Shown here: piece after piece, positions 1 to 8,070 of the stretch
Numbering within the stretch: the stretch's first letter is position 1
How the letters are laid out: each line of letters opens with the position of its first letter
NCBI RefSeq assembly: GCF_023195895.1
Contig: NZ_JALPRK010000020.1
Location: 39,406-103,405, forward strand
Direction: 5' to 3'
DNA: 64,000 nt
Origin: Paenibacillus mellifer
GTDB lineage: Bacteria; Bacillota; Bacilli; Paenibacillales; Paenibacillaceae
Notes under the pieces: generated by a model
Databases searched by the model: none
Told to the model about the DNA's origin: nothing
The model's input: only the letters and a program-made list of their open reading frames with translations
Translations under genes and position numbers: made by a program

Positions 1-39
1 TTCGGCAGCGGCGGCTGAGGGTTTCGGTTCGTTTGCCAC
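1..39 (-). CDS. N-terminal fragment of a gene running off the left edge
   Basis: On the minus strand an AGGAGG ribosome-binding site lies seven bases upstream of a GTG codon at 39, and the frame stays open to the window edge. The 13 visible residues read MANEPKPSAAAAE, a polar Ala/Pro-rich start that identifies no family. It would be divergently transcribed from the serine hydrolase at 243. Function cannot be assigned. Confidence 0.5.
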   Translation of the reverse strand, partial: MANEPKPSAAAAE

Positions 40-82
40 GAGAAAAGCCTCCTTTTGAGGATCACACTGGGTAATATTTATT

Positions 83-94
83 TTGTATGTACAA
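83..94. promoter_or_regulatory. Palindromic operator candidate TTGTATGTACAA
   Basis: TTGTA-TG-TACAA is a perfect 5+5 dyad about 45 bases upstream of the minus-strand gene at the left edge, in an AT-rich stretch between divergent genes. Its size and position suit a repressor site. The cognate regulator is unknown and may be the truncated gene itself. Confidence 0.35.
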
Positions 95-174
95 CGAATA
101 TATTAGATTGAGAGCTCACTGTCAATCCCTCAGTAAACCGATGGATGGAAAAAATTCCTCGATACAGACGAAAC

Positions 175-204
175 TTACCAGGCCCTGACTTTCAGGTGTA
201 TAAT
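175..204 (+). promoter_or_regulatory. Sigma-A-like promoter of the serine hydrolase
   Basis: A perfect TATAAT at 199-204 follows a weaker TTACCA at 175-180 with an 18-base spacer. Transcription would start near 211 and leave about 30 bases before the ATG at 243. Confidence 0.5.
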
Positions 205-242
205 GGGAATGGGTAAGATGCCCAATGAAGGGAGAGATGGAA

Positions 243-1694
243 ATGTCCGTTCATACGGAGAAATCGCTGCCTAGACAAAGCCTGAAGGAGCTGGGAATTT
301 CGGCTCGGAACGTGATCGACTTTTTGACATATTTGAAAGCGCATTCTATTGAACTGCATAGTTTGATGTTGGTACGGCATGGACAAGTTGCGGCGGAGGG
401 CTGGTGGGCGCCTTACGGGCCTGATCTGCCGCATATGTTGTTTTCCCTTAGCAAAAGCTTTACCTCCACCGCTATCGGGATGGCCGTGCAAGAAGGCAAA
501 CTGAGTGTAGACGATCCGGTCGTCTCTTTCTTTCCGAAGGACGCACCAGAAGTGATTTCGCCGAATTTGGCTGCGATGCAAATCAAGCATTTATTAATGA
601 TGGGCACGGGCCACGCCTTCGATACGATGGATCCGCTCGCCAGAGCGAAGGACGGGAACTGGGTGAAGGCATTCCTGGAACAACCCGTAGAACATCAACC
701 AGGGTCGTCCTTTTTGTATAATACGGGAGCTACCTACATGCTGTCCGCCATCCTGCAGAAAGTCACCGGGGAAACCTTGCTGCAGTATTTGCAGCCGCGC
801 TTGTTTGAGCCGCTTGGCATCGTGAATCCGACTTGGGAGAACTGTCCGCGCGGCGTCAATACCGGCGGATTTGGGCTCAAGGTAACCACCGAGGATATCG
901 CTAAATTTGGTCAACTGTACTTGCAGAAAGGTCTGTGGGGAGGGCAGAGGTTAGTGGAAGAAAGCTGGATCAACGCCGCGACCTCCAAGCAGATCTCCAA
1001 CGGCGACGGCGGGGACAGCGACTGGGCGCAAGGGTATGGCTACCAATTCTGGCGTTGCCGCCACGGCGTTTATCGGGGCGACGGGGCGTTTGGACAATTT
1101 TGCATCGTCCTGCCGGAGCATGAGGCGGTTCTTGCGATGACGTCCGGCACTAACGATCTGCAAGGTGTATTAAACGGGGTATGGGAGCACCTGCTTCAAG
1201 CTTTTGACGAGGAGAAGGGGAACCTGACCGAAGAGGATGTGGCGGCGGAGAAAGAGCTGCAGCATATACTTGAGGGGTTATATATAGAGCCGCCCCGGAT
1301 CGAGGCTAACTCTGTGCGGGAAGCGGAGTTCGGTAACGGCAAGAATTGTCTGCTGGAGCCCAATGACTTGGATTTGCAAAGCACGAGAATCGAGATCCAC
1401 GGGGATACGGCCGTGCTGGAAATCCACGATAAACGCGGCGAGCATCTCGTTGAACTCGGACGGCAGGCTTGGCGATTGGGGCGGACGACGTTGTTCGAGG
1501 AGGAGGAGCAGATCGCCGCTTCTTTCACTTGGAAGTCGCCGGAAACGCTGCTGTTAAGCATCCAGCGGATCGAAACGCCATTCCGCCTAGGCTTCGAAAT
1601 CGAGCTGCTGGAGGATGGCATTGAAATTCTCAACACCGTCAACGTTTCCTTCGGGGAACCAACTCCGGCGCCAATCCGGGGCCGTCTCCAGTAG
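243..1694 (+). CDS. Beta-lactamase-family serine hydrolase (class C-like/esterase)
   Basis: This is a penicillin-binding-protein-like serine hydrolase. An S-L-S-K motif near residue 68 supplies the nucleophile and general base, and a YNT motif near residue 159 occupies the second active-site position. About 320 residues of catalytic domain are followed by about 160 residues of beta-rich C-terminal domain. I see no signal peptide, so it is probably cytoplasmic, and the substrate is unknown (ester, peptide or beta-lactam). An in-frame ATG at 225 exists, but AAGGGAGAG sits seven bases before the ATG at 243, so that start is preferred. The gene is monocistronic and converges on a nucleotidase gene 13 bases away. 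It is unlikely to be a true resistance lactamase. Confidence 0.85.
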   Translation: MSVHTEKSLPRQSLKELGISARNVIDFLTYLKAHSIELHSLMLVRHGQVAAEGWWAPYGPDLPHMLFSLSKSFTSTAIGMAVQEGKLSVDDPVVSFFPKDAPEVISPNLAAMQIKHLLMMGTGHAFDTMDPLARAKDGNWVKAFLEQPVEHQPGSSFLYNTGATYMLSAILQKVTGETLLQYLQPRLFEPLGIVNPTWENCPRGVNTGGFGLKVTTEDIAKFGQLYLQKGLWGGQRLVEESWINAATSKQISNGDGGDSDWAQGYGYQFWRCRHGVYRGDGAFGQFCIVLPEHEAVLAMTSGTNDLQGVLNGVWEHLLQAFDEEKGNLTEEDVAAEKELQHILEGLYIEPPRIEANSVREAEFGNGKNCLLEPNDLDLQSTRIEIHGDTAVLEIHDKRGEHLVELGRQAWRLGRTTLFEEEEQIAASFTWKSPETLLLSIQRIETPFRLGFEIELLEDGIEILNTVNVSFGEPTPAPIRGRLQ

Positions 1695-1707
1695 GAACCC
1701 AGTCTCA

Positions 1708-2271
1708 CTATCTCGGAGAGCGCTCGGCCAGTAGTCGGTTCACCAATTCGCTCATCCCCTGCCATGAGTCCCTCATGAGGAATTGCTTTTGAATCGGGGC
1801 GTTCCACGGGCGGGGGATCCCGATGGTTAACCTCCCGGCCTCTTTGGCGGGCAGAAGATTATGCGGCCCGTCGTCGATCAAGAGGTCGAAGTTCAGCAAC
1901 GTTTTCCGCTTGGCGACAAAGAAGTTCTCGAACGGGATAAACGGCATCCAGCGTTGCAGCCAGGTCCATTTCTCCGGAACCGACGACGGTCTGGCGGCCG
2001 TAACGATGATCACATCGTGGTCCTGTGCAATCTTGCGCACTTCTTCTACGGTATGTTCATCAAAGATCTCGAGCTCCTCATACAAGCCGGGGCGTCCGAA
2101 GAATAAGTCCTCATTGCATTCGGGATGCCAGATCTTCGTCATATCAAAGCTGATCATTTGGTCCATGGTCAGCTGGCGGTCGGGGAATTGCAAATTGTGA
2201 TAGTGAATGGCCTTGGGCACGAGGTGGCAGATGGTATCGTCCATGTCGATGGCTACGATGTGTTTACGCAT
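1708..2271 (-). CDS. 5'(3')-deoxyribonucleotidase-like HAD phosphatase
   Basis: HAD-superfamily phosphatase of the NT5C/YorS type, about 187 residues. The nucleophile motif DMDDT lies near residue 8, and an IDDGPHN motif near residue 120 supplies the acidic metal-binding end of the active site. It would dephosphorylate (deoxy)nucleoside monophosphates in the cytoplasm. The frame extends 13 codons upstream, but AGGAGA sits about nine bases before the ATG at 2271, which also gives the canonical N-terminus just ahead of the first motif. The gene stands alone and converges with the serine hydrolase. The family is clear, the natural substrate is not. Confidence 0.82.
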   Translation of the reverse strand: MRKHIVAIDMDDTICHLVPKAIHYHNLQFPDRQLTMDQMISFDMTKIWHPECNEDLFFGRPGLYEELEIFDEHTVEEVRKIAQDHDVIIVTAARPSSVPEKWTWLQRWMPFIPFENFFVAKRKTLLNFDLLIDDGPHNLLPAKEAGRLTIGIPRPWNAPIQKQFLMRDSWQGMSELVNRLLAERSPR

Positions 2272-2364
2272 AGTGAGTATTCTCCTGATTGAAGTTGGAT
2301 TGAAAAGCATGACTTATTCTAAGATATCAGAAAAGTGCGGTTTTGGGGTATAGGTGACTCCATG

Positions 2365-2400
2365 AAAAAAGCCCCGGCTCCGTTGATCTGCGGAGCCGGG
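2365..2400 (-). terminator. Rho-independent terminator of the epimerase gene
   Basis: Ten-base perfect arms (CCCGGCTCCG and its complement) enclose an 8-base loop. On the minus strand a T run follows. It lies 26 bases beyond the epimerase stop. Confidence 0.85.
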
Positions 2401-2425
2401 TCTTTGGTGTAGCTGCAGGGGCGGG

Positions 2426-3274
2426 TTAATTCTTGACTTCATCCCGCCAGAAATGAACAGGCTGCCAGCCGAGCAATTGTTTGGCCTTCTCGTTGCTGAG
2501 CAGCGTTTCATGCGCTTCAAGCGGTGCACGGAAATCGCTGACGCCCGGATAACGGGCAGCCATGAGTTCACGGCTGCGAATCGCCATGCTGGAGTCGTCC
2601 GCGGCAATGTTCAGGGCCACTGCACCGAGACCCTCCGCTTCAACAGCTAGCCGGCAGGCGGTCGCTGCGTCGCGCGTGTCGATGTAACTCCACAGGATAC
2701 GTTCCCGTTCGGCCGGGTCGTGGATGAAGGACGGAAACGTCGCATATCGATCCGGGGGAATCACATTGCCGAGGCGAAGCGAGACAATCTGCATGCCGGT
2801 TCGGCGTTGGAACATGTCCGCCGTCAGTTCATTCACCACTTTGGACAAGCCGTAACTGTCCTCAGGGAGCTGCGGGTGCGATTCATCCACCGGCACATAC
2901 TTAGGGGCGGGCGGATGAACCGCGAAGACGATGCCATATGAGGATTCGCTTGAAGCGATCACCGCCTTGCGGATGCCCAGTCCTTCCGCAGCCTGCAAAA
3001 TGTTGTACGTAGACATCACGTTATTGCGGAAGGTGACCTCCGGCGTGCGGATATGGGCGGCCGGAATCGCGGCCAGATGCACGACCGCATCCGCTCCGGT
3101 AAGCGCGCTGTAACATTCGCCAAGCTGTTCCAGATCGGCGATTAACGTCGGGCAGACCGGGTCTTCTGAAGGCTTAACGTCCACGTTCAGCACCTCGTAA
3201 CCCTGCTGGACGAATTCACGTACGACGTAGCGCCCCAGCATGCCGCTCCCACCGGTAACGACGACTTTAGCCAT
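2426..3274 (-). CDS. NAD-dependent epimerase/dehydratase (extended SDR)
   Basis: Extended short-chain dehydrogenase/reductase of 282 residues. TGGSGMLG at residues 7-14 is the Rossmann NAD(P)-binding loop. SSYG followed by YGLSK near residues 108-144 gives the catalytic Ser/Tyr/Lys set. It probably acts on a nucleotide sugar or related polyol, but the substrate cannot be read. AAGGAGG precedes the ATG. It lies 15 bases downstream of an aldo-keto reductase on the same strand and ends in a strong hairpin, so the two form an operon of carbonyl-reducing or sugar-modifying enzymes. Confidence 0.85.
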   Translation of the reverse strand: MAKVVVTGGSGMLGRYVVREFVQQGYEVLNVDVKPSEDPVCPTLIADLEQLGECYSALTGADAVVHLAAIPAAHIRTPEVTFRNNVMSTYNILQAAEGLGIRKAVIASSESSYGIVFAVHPPAPKYVPVDESHPQLPEDSYGLSKVVNELTADMFQRRTGMQIVSLRLGNVIPPDRYATFPSFIHDPAERERILWSYIDTRDAATACRLAVEAEGLGAVALNIAADDSSMAIRSRELMAARYPGVSDFRAPLEAHETLLSNEKAKQLLGWQPVHFWRDEVKN

Positions 3275-3289
3275 AATGGCCTTGCCTCC

Positions 3290-4228
3290 TTATTTCAGAA
3301 TGTCTTCAATTCGCGTCAGCACGTCTTCGCTGAGCTTGATGCCGGAAGCTTTGGCGTTCTCGGTCACTTGCTCTGGACGGCTGGCACCGACGAGTGCGCT
3401 TGCTACATTGTTTTGAAGCAGGATCCAGGCCAGGGCGAGGTTACCCACGCTGATGCCAAGCTCGGAGGCAATGCCTTCCAACTGCTTCACCTTTGCGATG
3501 TTCTCTTCCGTAATCCCCTTGCGCACCCATTCCAGCTTGGCAGCACGGCTGTCTTGCGGAATGTCGGTGGCCGACGTGTATTTGCCGGTCAACAACCCTT
3601 GAGCCAGCGGGGAGAAGACGACTTGGCCGATACCGGAACGTTCGCTGACCGGGATGACTTCCTTCTCGATGTAGCGGTTAAACATGTTATAAACCGGTTG
3701 GTTGACCACGATGCGATCCAGCAGATAACGATCCGCCAATCCGACCGCTTCTGCAATTTGCGAAGCCTGCCACTCGCTGACGCCGGCATACAGGATTTTG
3801 CCTTGGCGGATCAGGTCGTCGATGGTGCGCAACGTTTCGTAAAGCGGCGTCTCAGGATCGTGACGGTGGCAGTAAAAGATATCGATATAATCGTGACCAA
3901 GCCGCTTCAGGCTCGCGTGCACCTGTTCCGTGACATGCTTACGCGACAAACCGCGGTCGTTCGGACCGTCACCCATTGGCCAGAATGCCTTCGTTGCCAG
4001 CACGTAGGATTCACGCGGATATGCCTTGAGCGCTTTACCCATCAATTCCTCCGCAGCACCTCTTTCGTACATATTGGCAGTGTCAAAGAAATTGATCCCC
4101 AAGTCGTAAGCCGTTTTTATCGATTTCTCGGCGTTCTCGCGTTCAACGTATCCGCCGTAGGTCAGCCAGCTTCCCAAGCTGATTTCGCTTACTTTGAGGC
4201 CGCTTCCGCCTAATCTTCTATATTCCAT
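3290..4228 (-). CDS. Aldo/keto reductase (Kv-beta/YghZ-like)
   Basis: TIM-barrel NADPH-dependent oxidoreductase of 312 residues. The family tetrad is visible as Asp49, Tyr54, Lys80 and His121, and the C-terminal SRPEQV segment is typical of cofactor binding in the voltage-gated-channel beta-subunit-like branch. It reduces aldehydes or ketones to alcohols; the substrate is not deducible. AGGAGG precedes the ATG. It is the first gene of an operon with the epimerase and is divergent from the HxlR-type gene at 4381, which makes that regulator its likely controller. Confidence 0.9.
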   Translation of the reverse strand: MEYRRLGGSGLKVSEISLGSWLTYGGYVERENAEKSIKTAYDLGINFFDTANMYERGAAEELMGKALKAYPRESYVLATKAFWPMGDGPNDRGLSRKHVTEQVHASLKRLGHDYIDIFYCHRHDPETPLYETLRTIDDLIRQGKILYAGVSEWQASQIAEAVGLADRYLLDRIVVNQPVYNMFNRYIEKEVIPVSERSGIGQVVFSPLAQGLLTGKYTSATDIPQDSRAAKLEWVRKGITEENIAKVKQLEGIASELGISVGNLALAWILLQNNVASALVGASRPEQVTENAKASGIKLSEDVLTRIEDILK

Positions 4229-4299
4229 GGTTCATCATCCTCCTGATTAATTGTTTTGTAACCATTTTCATTCTAATAAAGTTCATATACAATTTAAAG

Positions 4300-4319
4300 A
4301 AGTGAAAACTGCTTCACTT
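4300..4319. promoter_or_regulatory. Inverted-repeat operator candidate for the HxlR regulator
   Basis: AAGTGAA and TTCACTT are perfect 7-base arms around a 6-base centre in the 152-base gap between the reductase operon and the hxlR-type gene. This is a natural place for a regulator controlling both directions. Binding is inferred, not shown. Confidence 0.45.
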
Positions 4320-4380
4320 AATTATATCCATGATACTTGCTATACATAATATAGCTACATCCATAGGGGAGGTTTGACGG

Positions 4381-4725
4381 ATGACTACCGTACGAAAGGC
4401 CAGCAATTATATTCCGAAAACGCCGGAGCATATCGAATGCAATATCGAGAAAACGCTGGATGTGCTCGGAGGGAAATGGGCGTTTCTTGTCATACGGGAG
4501 CTATTTGGCGGAACGCTCCGTTTCGGGGAGCTGCAGCGACGAATTCCCCAGGTGAGCCCACGTGCGCTGACCAGCACGCTGCGCCATCTGGAGGAGAAGG
4601 GAGTATTGGAGCGGACGGTTTACCCGACCGTTCCCGTGACGGTTGAATATACGCTCACGCCGAAGGGCATGGACCTTCACGTCATTTGCCATGAAATGAA
4701 GGTTTGGGCTGCGCGGTGGACCTAA
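4381..4725 (+). CDS. HxlR-family winged-helix transcriptional regulator
   Basis: A 114-residue HxlR/DUF24 winged-helix protein. The core runs from GGKWAFLVIRELFGG near residue 36 through LTSTLRHLEEKGVLER, the recognition helix and wing. A single cysteine near residue 21, just before the first helix, is at the position where YodB/HypR-type members sense thiol stress, so quinone, aldehyde or redox sensing is plausible. GGGGAGG precedes the ATG. It is divergent from an aldo-keto reductase and epimerase, a common pairing for this family. A GDPD gene starts 20 bases downstream and may be co-transcribed. Confidence 0.9.
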   Translation: MTTVRKASNYIPKTPEHIECNIEKTLDVLGGKWAFLVIRELFGGTLRFGELQRRIPQVSPRALTSTLRHLEEKGVLERTVYPTVPVTVEYTLTPKGMDLHVICHEMKVWAARWT

Positions 4726-4745
4726 CGGGTTGGGGGCGGGGGGCC

Positions 4746-6521
4746 ATGCTTCGATTGATCGGCAGAAGCATCCGCGATTTCCGCAAGTACTCCGCCAAGT
4801 TGCTGCTTTTTCAATTGCTTTACATGCTTGTCACGAGTGTGGTTATCCTTCCGGTTACCACGCTGTTGTTCAACCGCGTGCTCCGGGTGGTTGGCTCGGG
4901 CTCCCTGCTCAACGGGGAAGTGTACCGGCTCGGGCTAAGCTATAAAGGCTTGGCTGGACTGAGTCTCATCGGGATGGTTGCCTCCTTTACGCTGTTGATC
5001 CAATTGCTGGTACTAATTGTTCTGATTCAGCAGCGCTTCTTCGGCAAGGAGATCGCCATCGCCGACGCGGTGCTGACCGTACTGCGCAAAACGCCAAAAC
5101 TGTTCGGGTTTGGCGTGTTCCAGCTGTTGCTGCTGTTGCTGCTTCTGATCCCGTTTCTGGATTCGCCGCTAACGGCTTCCTTTTACGCGTTGTTCAACGT
5201 TCCGATCTTCTTGAATAACCAAGTGTTGGATGCTTCTTTCACTATGACCGCCGCTTATATCGTGCTGCTTGCGGGTTTGTTGTATACCTTACTCCGGTGG
5301 ATCTTCGTCCTGCATTGCATCGTACTGGAGGATATGAATCTGCGGCAGGCGGTGCGGCAAAGCCATATCCTGACGCAAGGCCGGCGTTGGCGGCTGTTTG
5401 GATCGCTGCTTCTGTTTAACGGTGCGGTGCTTGGGGGCACCTCTGCGGTGGTGTCCGCACTCGGTCATATCCCTACCTGGTTGAATCTCGATGTTCTTGC
5501 ACTCGTGTCCCAACACTATTCGCTCACGGTTTCCACCGTGCTGGCCTACTTGCTGGAGCTTCTGTTGTTGCCGATTAACCTCTTCGTGTTAACGAGACTC
5601 TATTATGCGTTTGGCAGGTTAAGATGGATTCGTGCAAAAGATCAGCTTCAGGTTAGCCGCAGCAGGTTAGGCCGCATCGAAAAGCGGGTTGTCGTCTGGT
5701 GGAGAGGTCTGAAGTGGAAAAGGACGGCGTATGCCCTGGGTGCTGCCATCTACATCAGCCTGGCAGTACTTATCGGTTTGCGGGCGAATGATAGTCTGGT
5801 CTACGCCAAATGGAACGTGCAGATCGCGGCCCACCGAGGAGATACGTCGAACGCCCCGGAGAATTCAGTGCCCGCCCTGATCTCTGCGATCGACAAAGGT
5901 ATCCAGGTCGCTGAGCTGGATGTGCAGATGACCAAGGACGGGGTTGCCGTGCTCAATCACGATTCCGATTTGAGACGGATGACGGGAGTACGGAAGCGGA
6001 TCGCCGATATGACCTTCGCGGAGGTGCGGCAGTTATCCATCGGTCGGGACGCGAATGGATATCCGGTACATATTCCTTTGCTGTCCAGCGTGCTCGCCGA
6101 GGCGCAGGGGCGGATCAAGCTGTTGCTGGATCTGAAGCCGAACGGCTCCTCCAGCGAAGCGCTGGCGGAAGAAGTCGTTCGCCTCATCAAGGAAGCCGGA
6201 ATGGAGGAAGAGGTGAGGGTGCAGTCGTTTGACGGTGTCGCGCTCAGCCGAATTCGGGAGCTGGCCCCCGAGATCAAGATCGGGAGAATTCTCTTCTTTG
6301 CGCTTGGCGACCTGTCGGCCCTTGACGTTGATTTCTACACAATTGAGCAGATCATGTTAACTGATTTCTTGCTCAATAAAGCCCATGCCGACGGTCGTGA
6401 GGTATGGGTCTGGACCGTTAATACTCGGCGGGATATGAAGGAAGTCCTCAAGTACCCCATCGATGGGATGATTACGGATATTCCCGAGACTGCACAGTCT
6501 CTCGTGGAAGTTGATTTGTAA
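4746..6521 (+). CDS. Membrane-anchored glycerophosphodiester phosphodiesterase
   Basis: About 591 residues. The first ~350 hold several long hydrophobic helices (GDPD-associated membrane domain), followed by a C-terminal GDPD catalytic TIM barrel. The catalytic region begins at AAHRGDTSNAPENS and continues to ELDVQMTKDG and NHDSDLRRMTG, which carry the family's His/Arg/Glu/Asp residues. It hydrolyses glycerophosphodiesters to sn-glycerol-3-phosphate and an alcohol, probably at the membrane during phospholipid or teichoic-acid turnover. The start at 4746 leaves a 20-base gap after the HxlR gene; the upstream G-rich run is a weak ribosome-binding site. An upstream in-frame start at 4704 would overlap hxlR and looks unlikely. 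Confidence 0.88.
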   Translation: MLRLIGRSIRDFRKYSAKLLLFQLLYMLVTSVVILPVTTLLFNRVLRVVGSGSLLNGEVYRLGLSYKGLAGLSLIGMVASFTLLIQLLVLIVLIQQRFFGKEIAIADAVLTVLRKTPKLFGFGVFQLLLLLLLLIPFLDSPLTASFYALFNVPIFLNNQVLDASFTMTAAYIVLLAGLLYTLLRWIFVLHCIVLEDMNLRQAVRQSHILTQGRRWRLFGSLLLFNGAVLGGTSAVVSALGHIPTWLNLDVLALVSQHYSLTVSTVLAYLLELLLLPINLFVLTRLYYAFGRLRWIRAKDQLQVSRSRLGRIEKRVVVWWRGLKWKRTAYALGAAIYISLAVLIGLRANDSLVYAKWNVQIAAHRGDTSNAPENSVPALISAIDKGIQVAELDVQMTKDGVAVLNHDSDLRRMTGVRKRIADMTFAEVRQLSIGRDANGYPVHIPLLSSVLAEAQGRIKLLLDLKPNGSSSEALAEEVVRLIKEAGMEEEVRVQSFDGVALSRIRELAPEIKIGRILFFALGDLSALDVDFYTIEQIMLTDFLLNKAHADGREVWVWTVNTRRDMKEVLKYPIDGMITDIPETAQSLVEVDL

Positions 6522-6541
6522 GCCCTGAGACGAAACAGTAC

Positions 6542-6577
6542 AAGCGTCATCCCGCTGATTTAAGGGATGACGCTTTT
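6542..6577 (+). terminator. Terminator after the GDPD gene
   Basis: AAGCGTCATCCC and its perfect complement enclose a 10-base loop and are followed by only four T residues. It lies between two convergent genes, so it may serve the + strand mainly. Confidence 0.65.
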
Positions 6578-6600
6578 GATTTATTGCTGTTCGGCTATTT

Positions 6601-6939
6601 CTAAAGTGCTTGGGAAGCTTGAGCCAGCAAAGAGGAGAGCAAGGCGTAGTCCGGAGTGACGCCTTCCTTGAATTTGATCCATTTACGTTCCGGCGGTCCT
6701 TCGAAGCCCTTCGGCACTTCCAGCCCGTCGGCGTTCATGATCATGAAGGCTATCGCGTCTTTCGATGGCGAAATCACCGCTGCGTAATGGCCGTTCTTCA
6801 GGAAATGGGGTTTCTTATATTGAATTCGCTCTTCTACCGAAGGAATGGTTTGGTGAACCATCTCTCTCAGTTGATGGGAAAGTTCAATTTGCCAGGGTGC
6901 CCCTAATTGGTCAATAAAGGTGGTAACTTCTTCGTTCAT
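6601..6939 (-). CDS. DUF1801-family protein
   Basis: Small 112-residue cytoplasmic protein of the DUF1801/YdhG fold. The family pattern is visible in SVEERIQYKKPHFLKNGHY near residues 34-52 and in the later PPERKWIKFKEG segment. Members are related to frataxin-like or iron-chaperone candidates, but the biochemical role is unsettled, so none is assigned here. It is probably transcribed alone from the promoter at 6982-7011 and converges with the GDPD gene. Confidence 0.75.
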   Translation of the reverse strand: MNEEVTTFIDQLGAPWQIELSHQLREMVHQTIPSVEERIQYKKPHFLKNGHYAAVISPSKDAIAFMIMNADGLEVPKGFEGPPERKWIKFKEGVTPDYALLSSLLAQASQAL

Positions 6940-6981
6940 GGTTATCGATCAGCTCCCGCCGTAATTTTTTTCCACAAAAGG

Positions 6982-7011
6982 AATATACAATGGGAGGAAT
7001 ATTCTTGTAAA
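6982..7011 (-). promoter_or_regulatory. Sigma-A-like promoter for the DUF1801 gene
   Basis: On the minus strand TTTACA (7006-7011) and TATATT (6982-6987) are separated by 18 bases, about 45 bases upstream of the ATG at 6939. Confidence 0.5.
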
Positions 7012-7028
7012 GGTATTTAAAATTTTAT

Positions 7029-7877
7029 TCATTCTCCGCCTGTTTCGATCGGATTCTCTGGGTAAGAAATCCAATCGCTCCAGCTGCCGGCGTACAGCTT
7101 GACCTGCGTGTAGCCGAGCCGATGGAGGGCGAGTACGTTCGGGCAAGCGCTCACGCCGGAGCCGCAGTAGACGATGGCCTCGCGGCCTTCGTCCAATGCG
7201 GTAATGACCGGCGCCAGCTGCTCGTGCAACTCGCCTTCGCTCTTCCAGGAGCCGTTGTCGCCTTGTACCTGCTTCCAAAAACGGTTAATCGCCCCCGGAA
7301 TATGGCCGGCCTTGATGTCAAGCGGCTCCTGCAGTCCGGCGTAGCGATCCGCGGCGCGCGAGTCCACGAGCAGGACGCCGGGATCGCCCAGCGCCCGGCG
7401 GACGTCCTCGACGCCGGCCAGCAACTGCGGCCGGAGCGAGGGGGTGAAGGCGGCGGGGACGACGGTCCGCCGCTCGGCCGTCACGGGATAGCCGCCGGCT
7501 TGCCAGGCGGCGAATCCCTCCTCCATGACGTAGACGTCGTCATGGCCCAACCAGCGCAGCAGCCACCATAGGCGGGAGGCGTACATGCCTCCCTGGTCGT
7601 CGTAGGCGACCACCCTGGTGGCGTTGCCGATGCCGGCGCGGGCGAAGCGCGCGGCCAACACGTCTGGGGCGGGCAGCGGGTGGCGCCCGCCGTGTTCGGT
7701 GACCGGGGCCGATAGATCCTGTTCCAGATCGAGATAAACGGCACCGGGAATGTGCGCGGCGTCGTAAGCCGTGCTCCCGGCCTCCGGCCGGCCCAGCTCG
7801 AAGCGGCAATCGACGATGACGAGATCCGGTTCATACTGGCGAGCCAGCAGCCATTGTTTTGAAACAATCGGATTCAT
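7029..7877 (-). CDS. Sulfurtransferase with tandem rhodanese domains
   Basis: Two rhodanese domains in about 282 residues, as in thiosulfate/3-mercaptopyruvate sulfurtransferases. The N-terminal domain is structural. The C-terminal domain carries the active-site loop CGSGVSACP, whose first Cys forms the persulfide. CGSGV(S/T)A is the loop of the TST/MST class, which transfers sulfur to cyanide or thiols. The frame begins at 7892, but that ATG overlaps a good GGAGG; the ATG at 7877 lies eight bases downstream of it and is preferred. The gene is locally GC-rich and stands alone. Confidence 0.88.
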   Translation of the reverse strand: MNPIVSKQWLLARQYEPDLVIVDCRFELGRPEAGSTAYDAAHIPGAVYLDLEQDLSAPVTEHGGRHPLPAPDVLAARFARAGIGNATRVVAYDDQGGMYASRLWWLLRWLGHDDVYVMEEGFAAWQAGGYPVTAERRTVVPAAFTPSLRPQLLAGVEDVRRALGDPGVLLVDSRAADRYAGLQEPLDIKAGHIPGAINRFWKQVQGDNGSWKSEGELHEQLAPVITALDEGREAIVYCGSGVSACPNVLALHRLGYTQVKLYAGSWSDWISYPENPIETGGE

Positions 7878-7979
7878 AGAGAGTACCTCCATTATAGGGA
7901 TGGATTGCGGCCGATTCTCAGCTTTACGGCCAGGTTATCCCCAATGTAGCACAGGGGTGAAAGGGCGTAAAGAAATCAA

Positions 7980-8008
7980 TTGAGCAACCGCCTTAACTCC
8001 GCTATAAT
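7980..8008 (+). promoter_or_regulatory. Strong sigma-A-like promoter of the EamA transporter
   Basis: TTGAGC at 7980-7985, a 17-base spacer, and a perfect TATAAT at 8003-8008. A start near 8015 argues against the TTG codon at 8017 as the translation start. Confidence 0.65.
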
Positions 8009-8070
8009 GAAGTGGTTTGCAACAAGATTGGAACGATAAAATTAACGGAAAGCTGGGACCCTTAAACCAT

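Noticed and set aside
225..242. Earlier ATG for the serine hydrolase
   Set aside because: It would place the ribosome-binding site inside the coding region; the ATG at 243 has ideal spacing.
3368..4213. Long open frame opposite the aldo-keto reductase
   Set aside because: It is antisense shadow: the reductase on the other strand has every family motif, and the antisense product resembles nothing.
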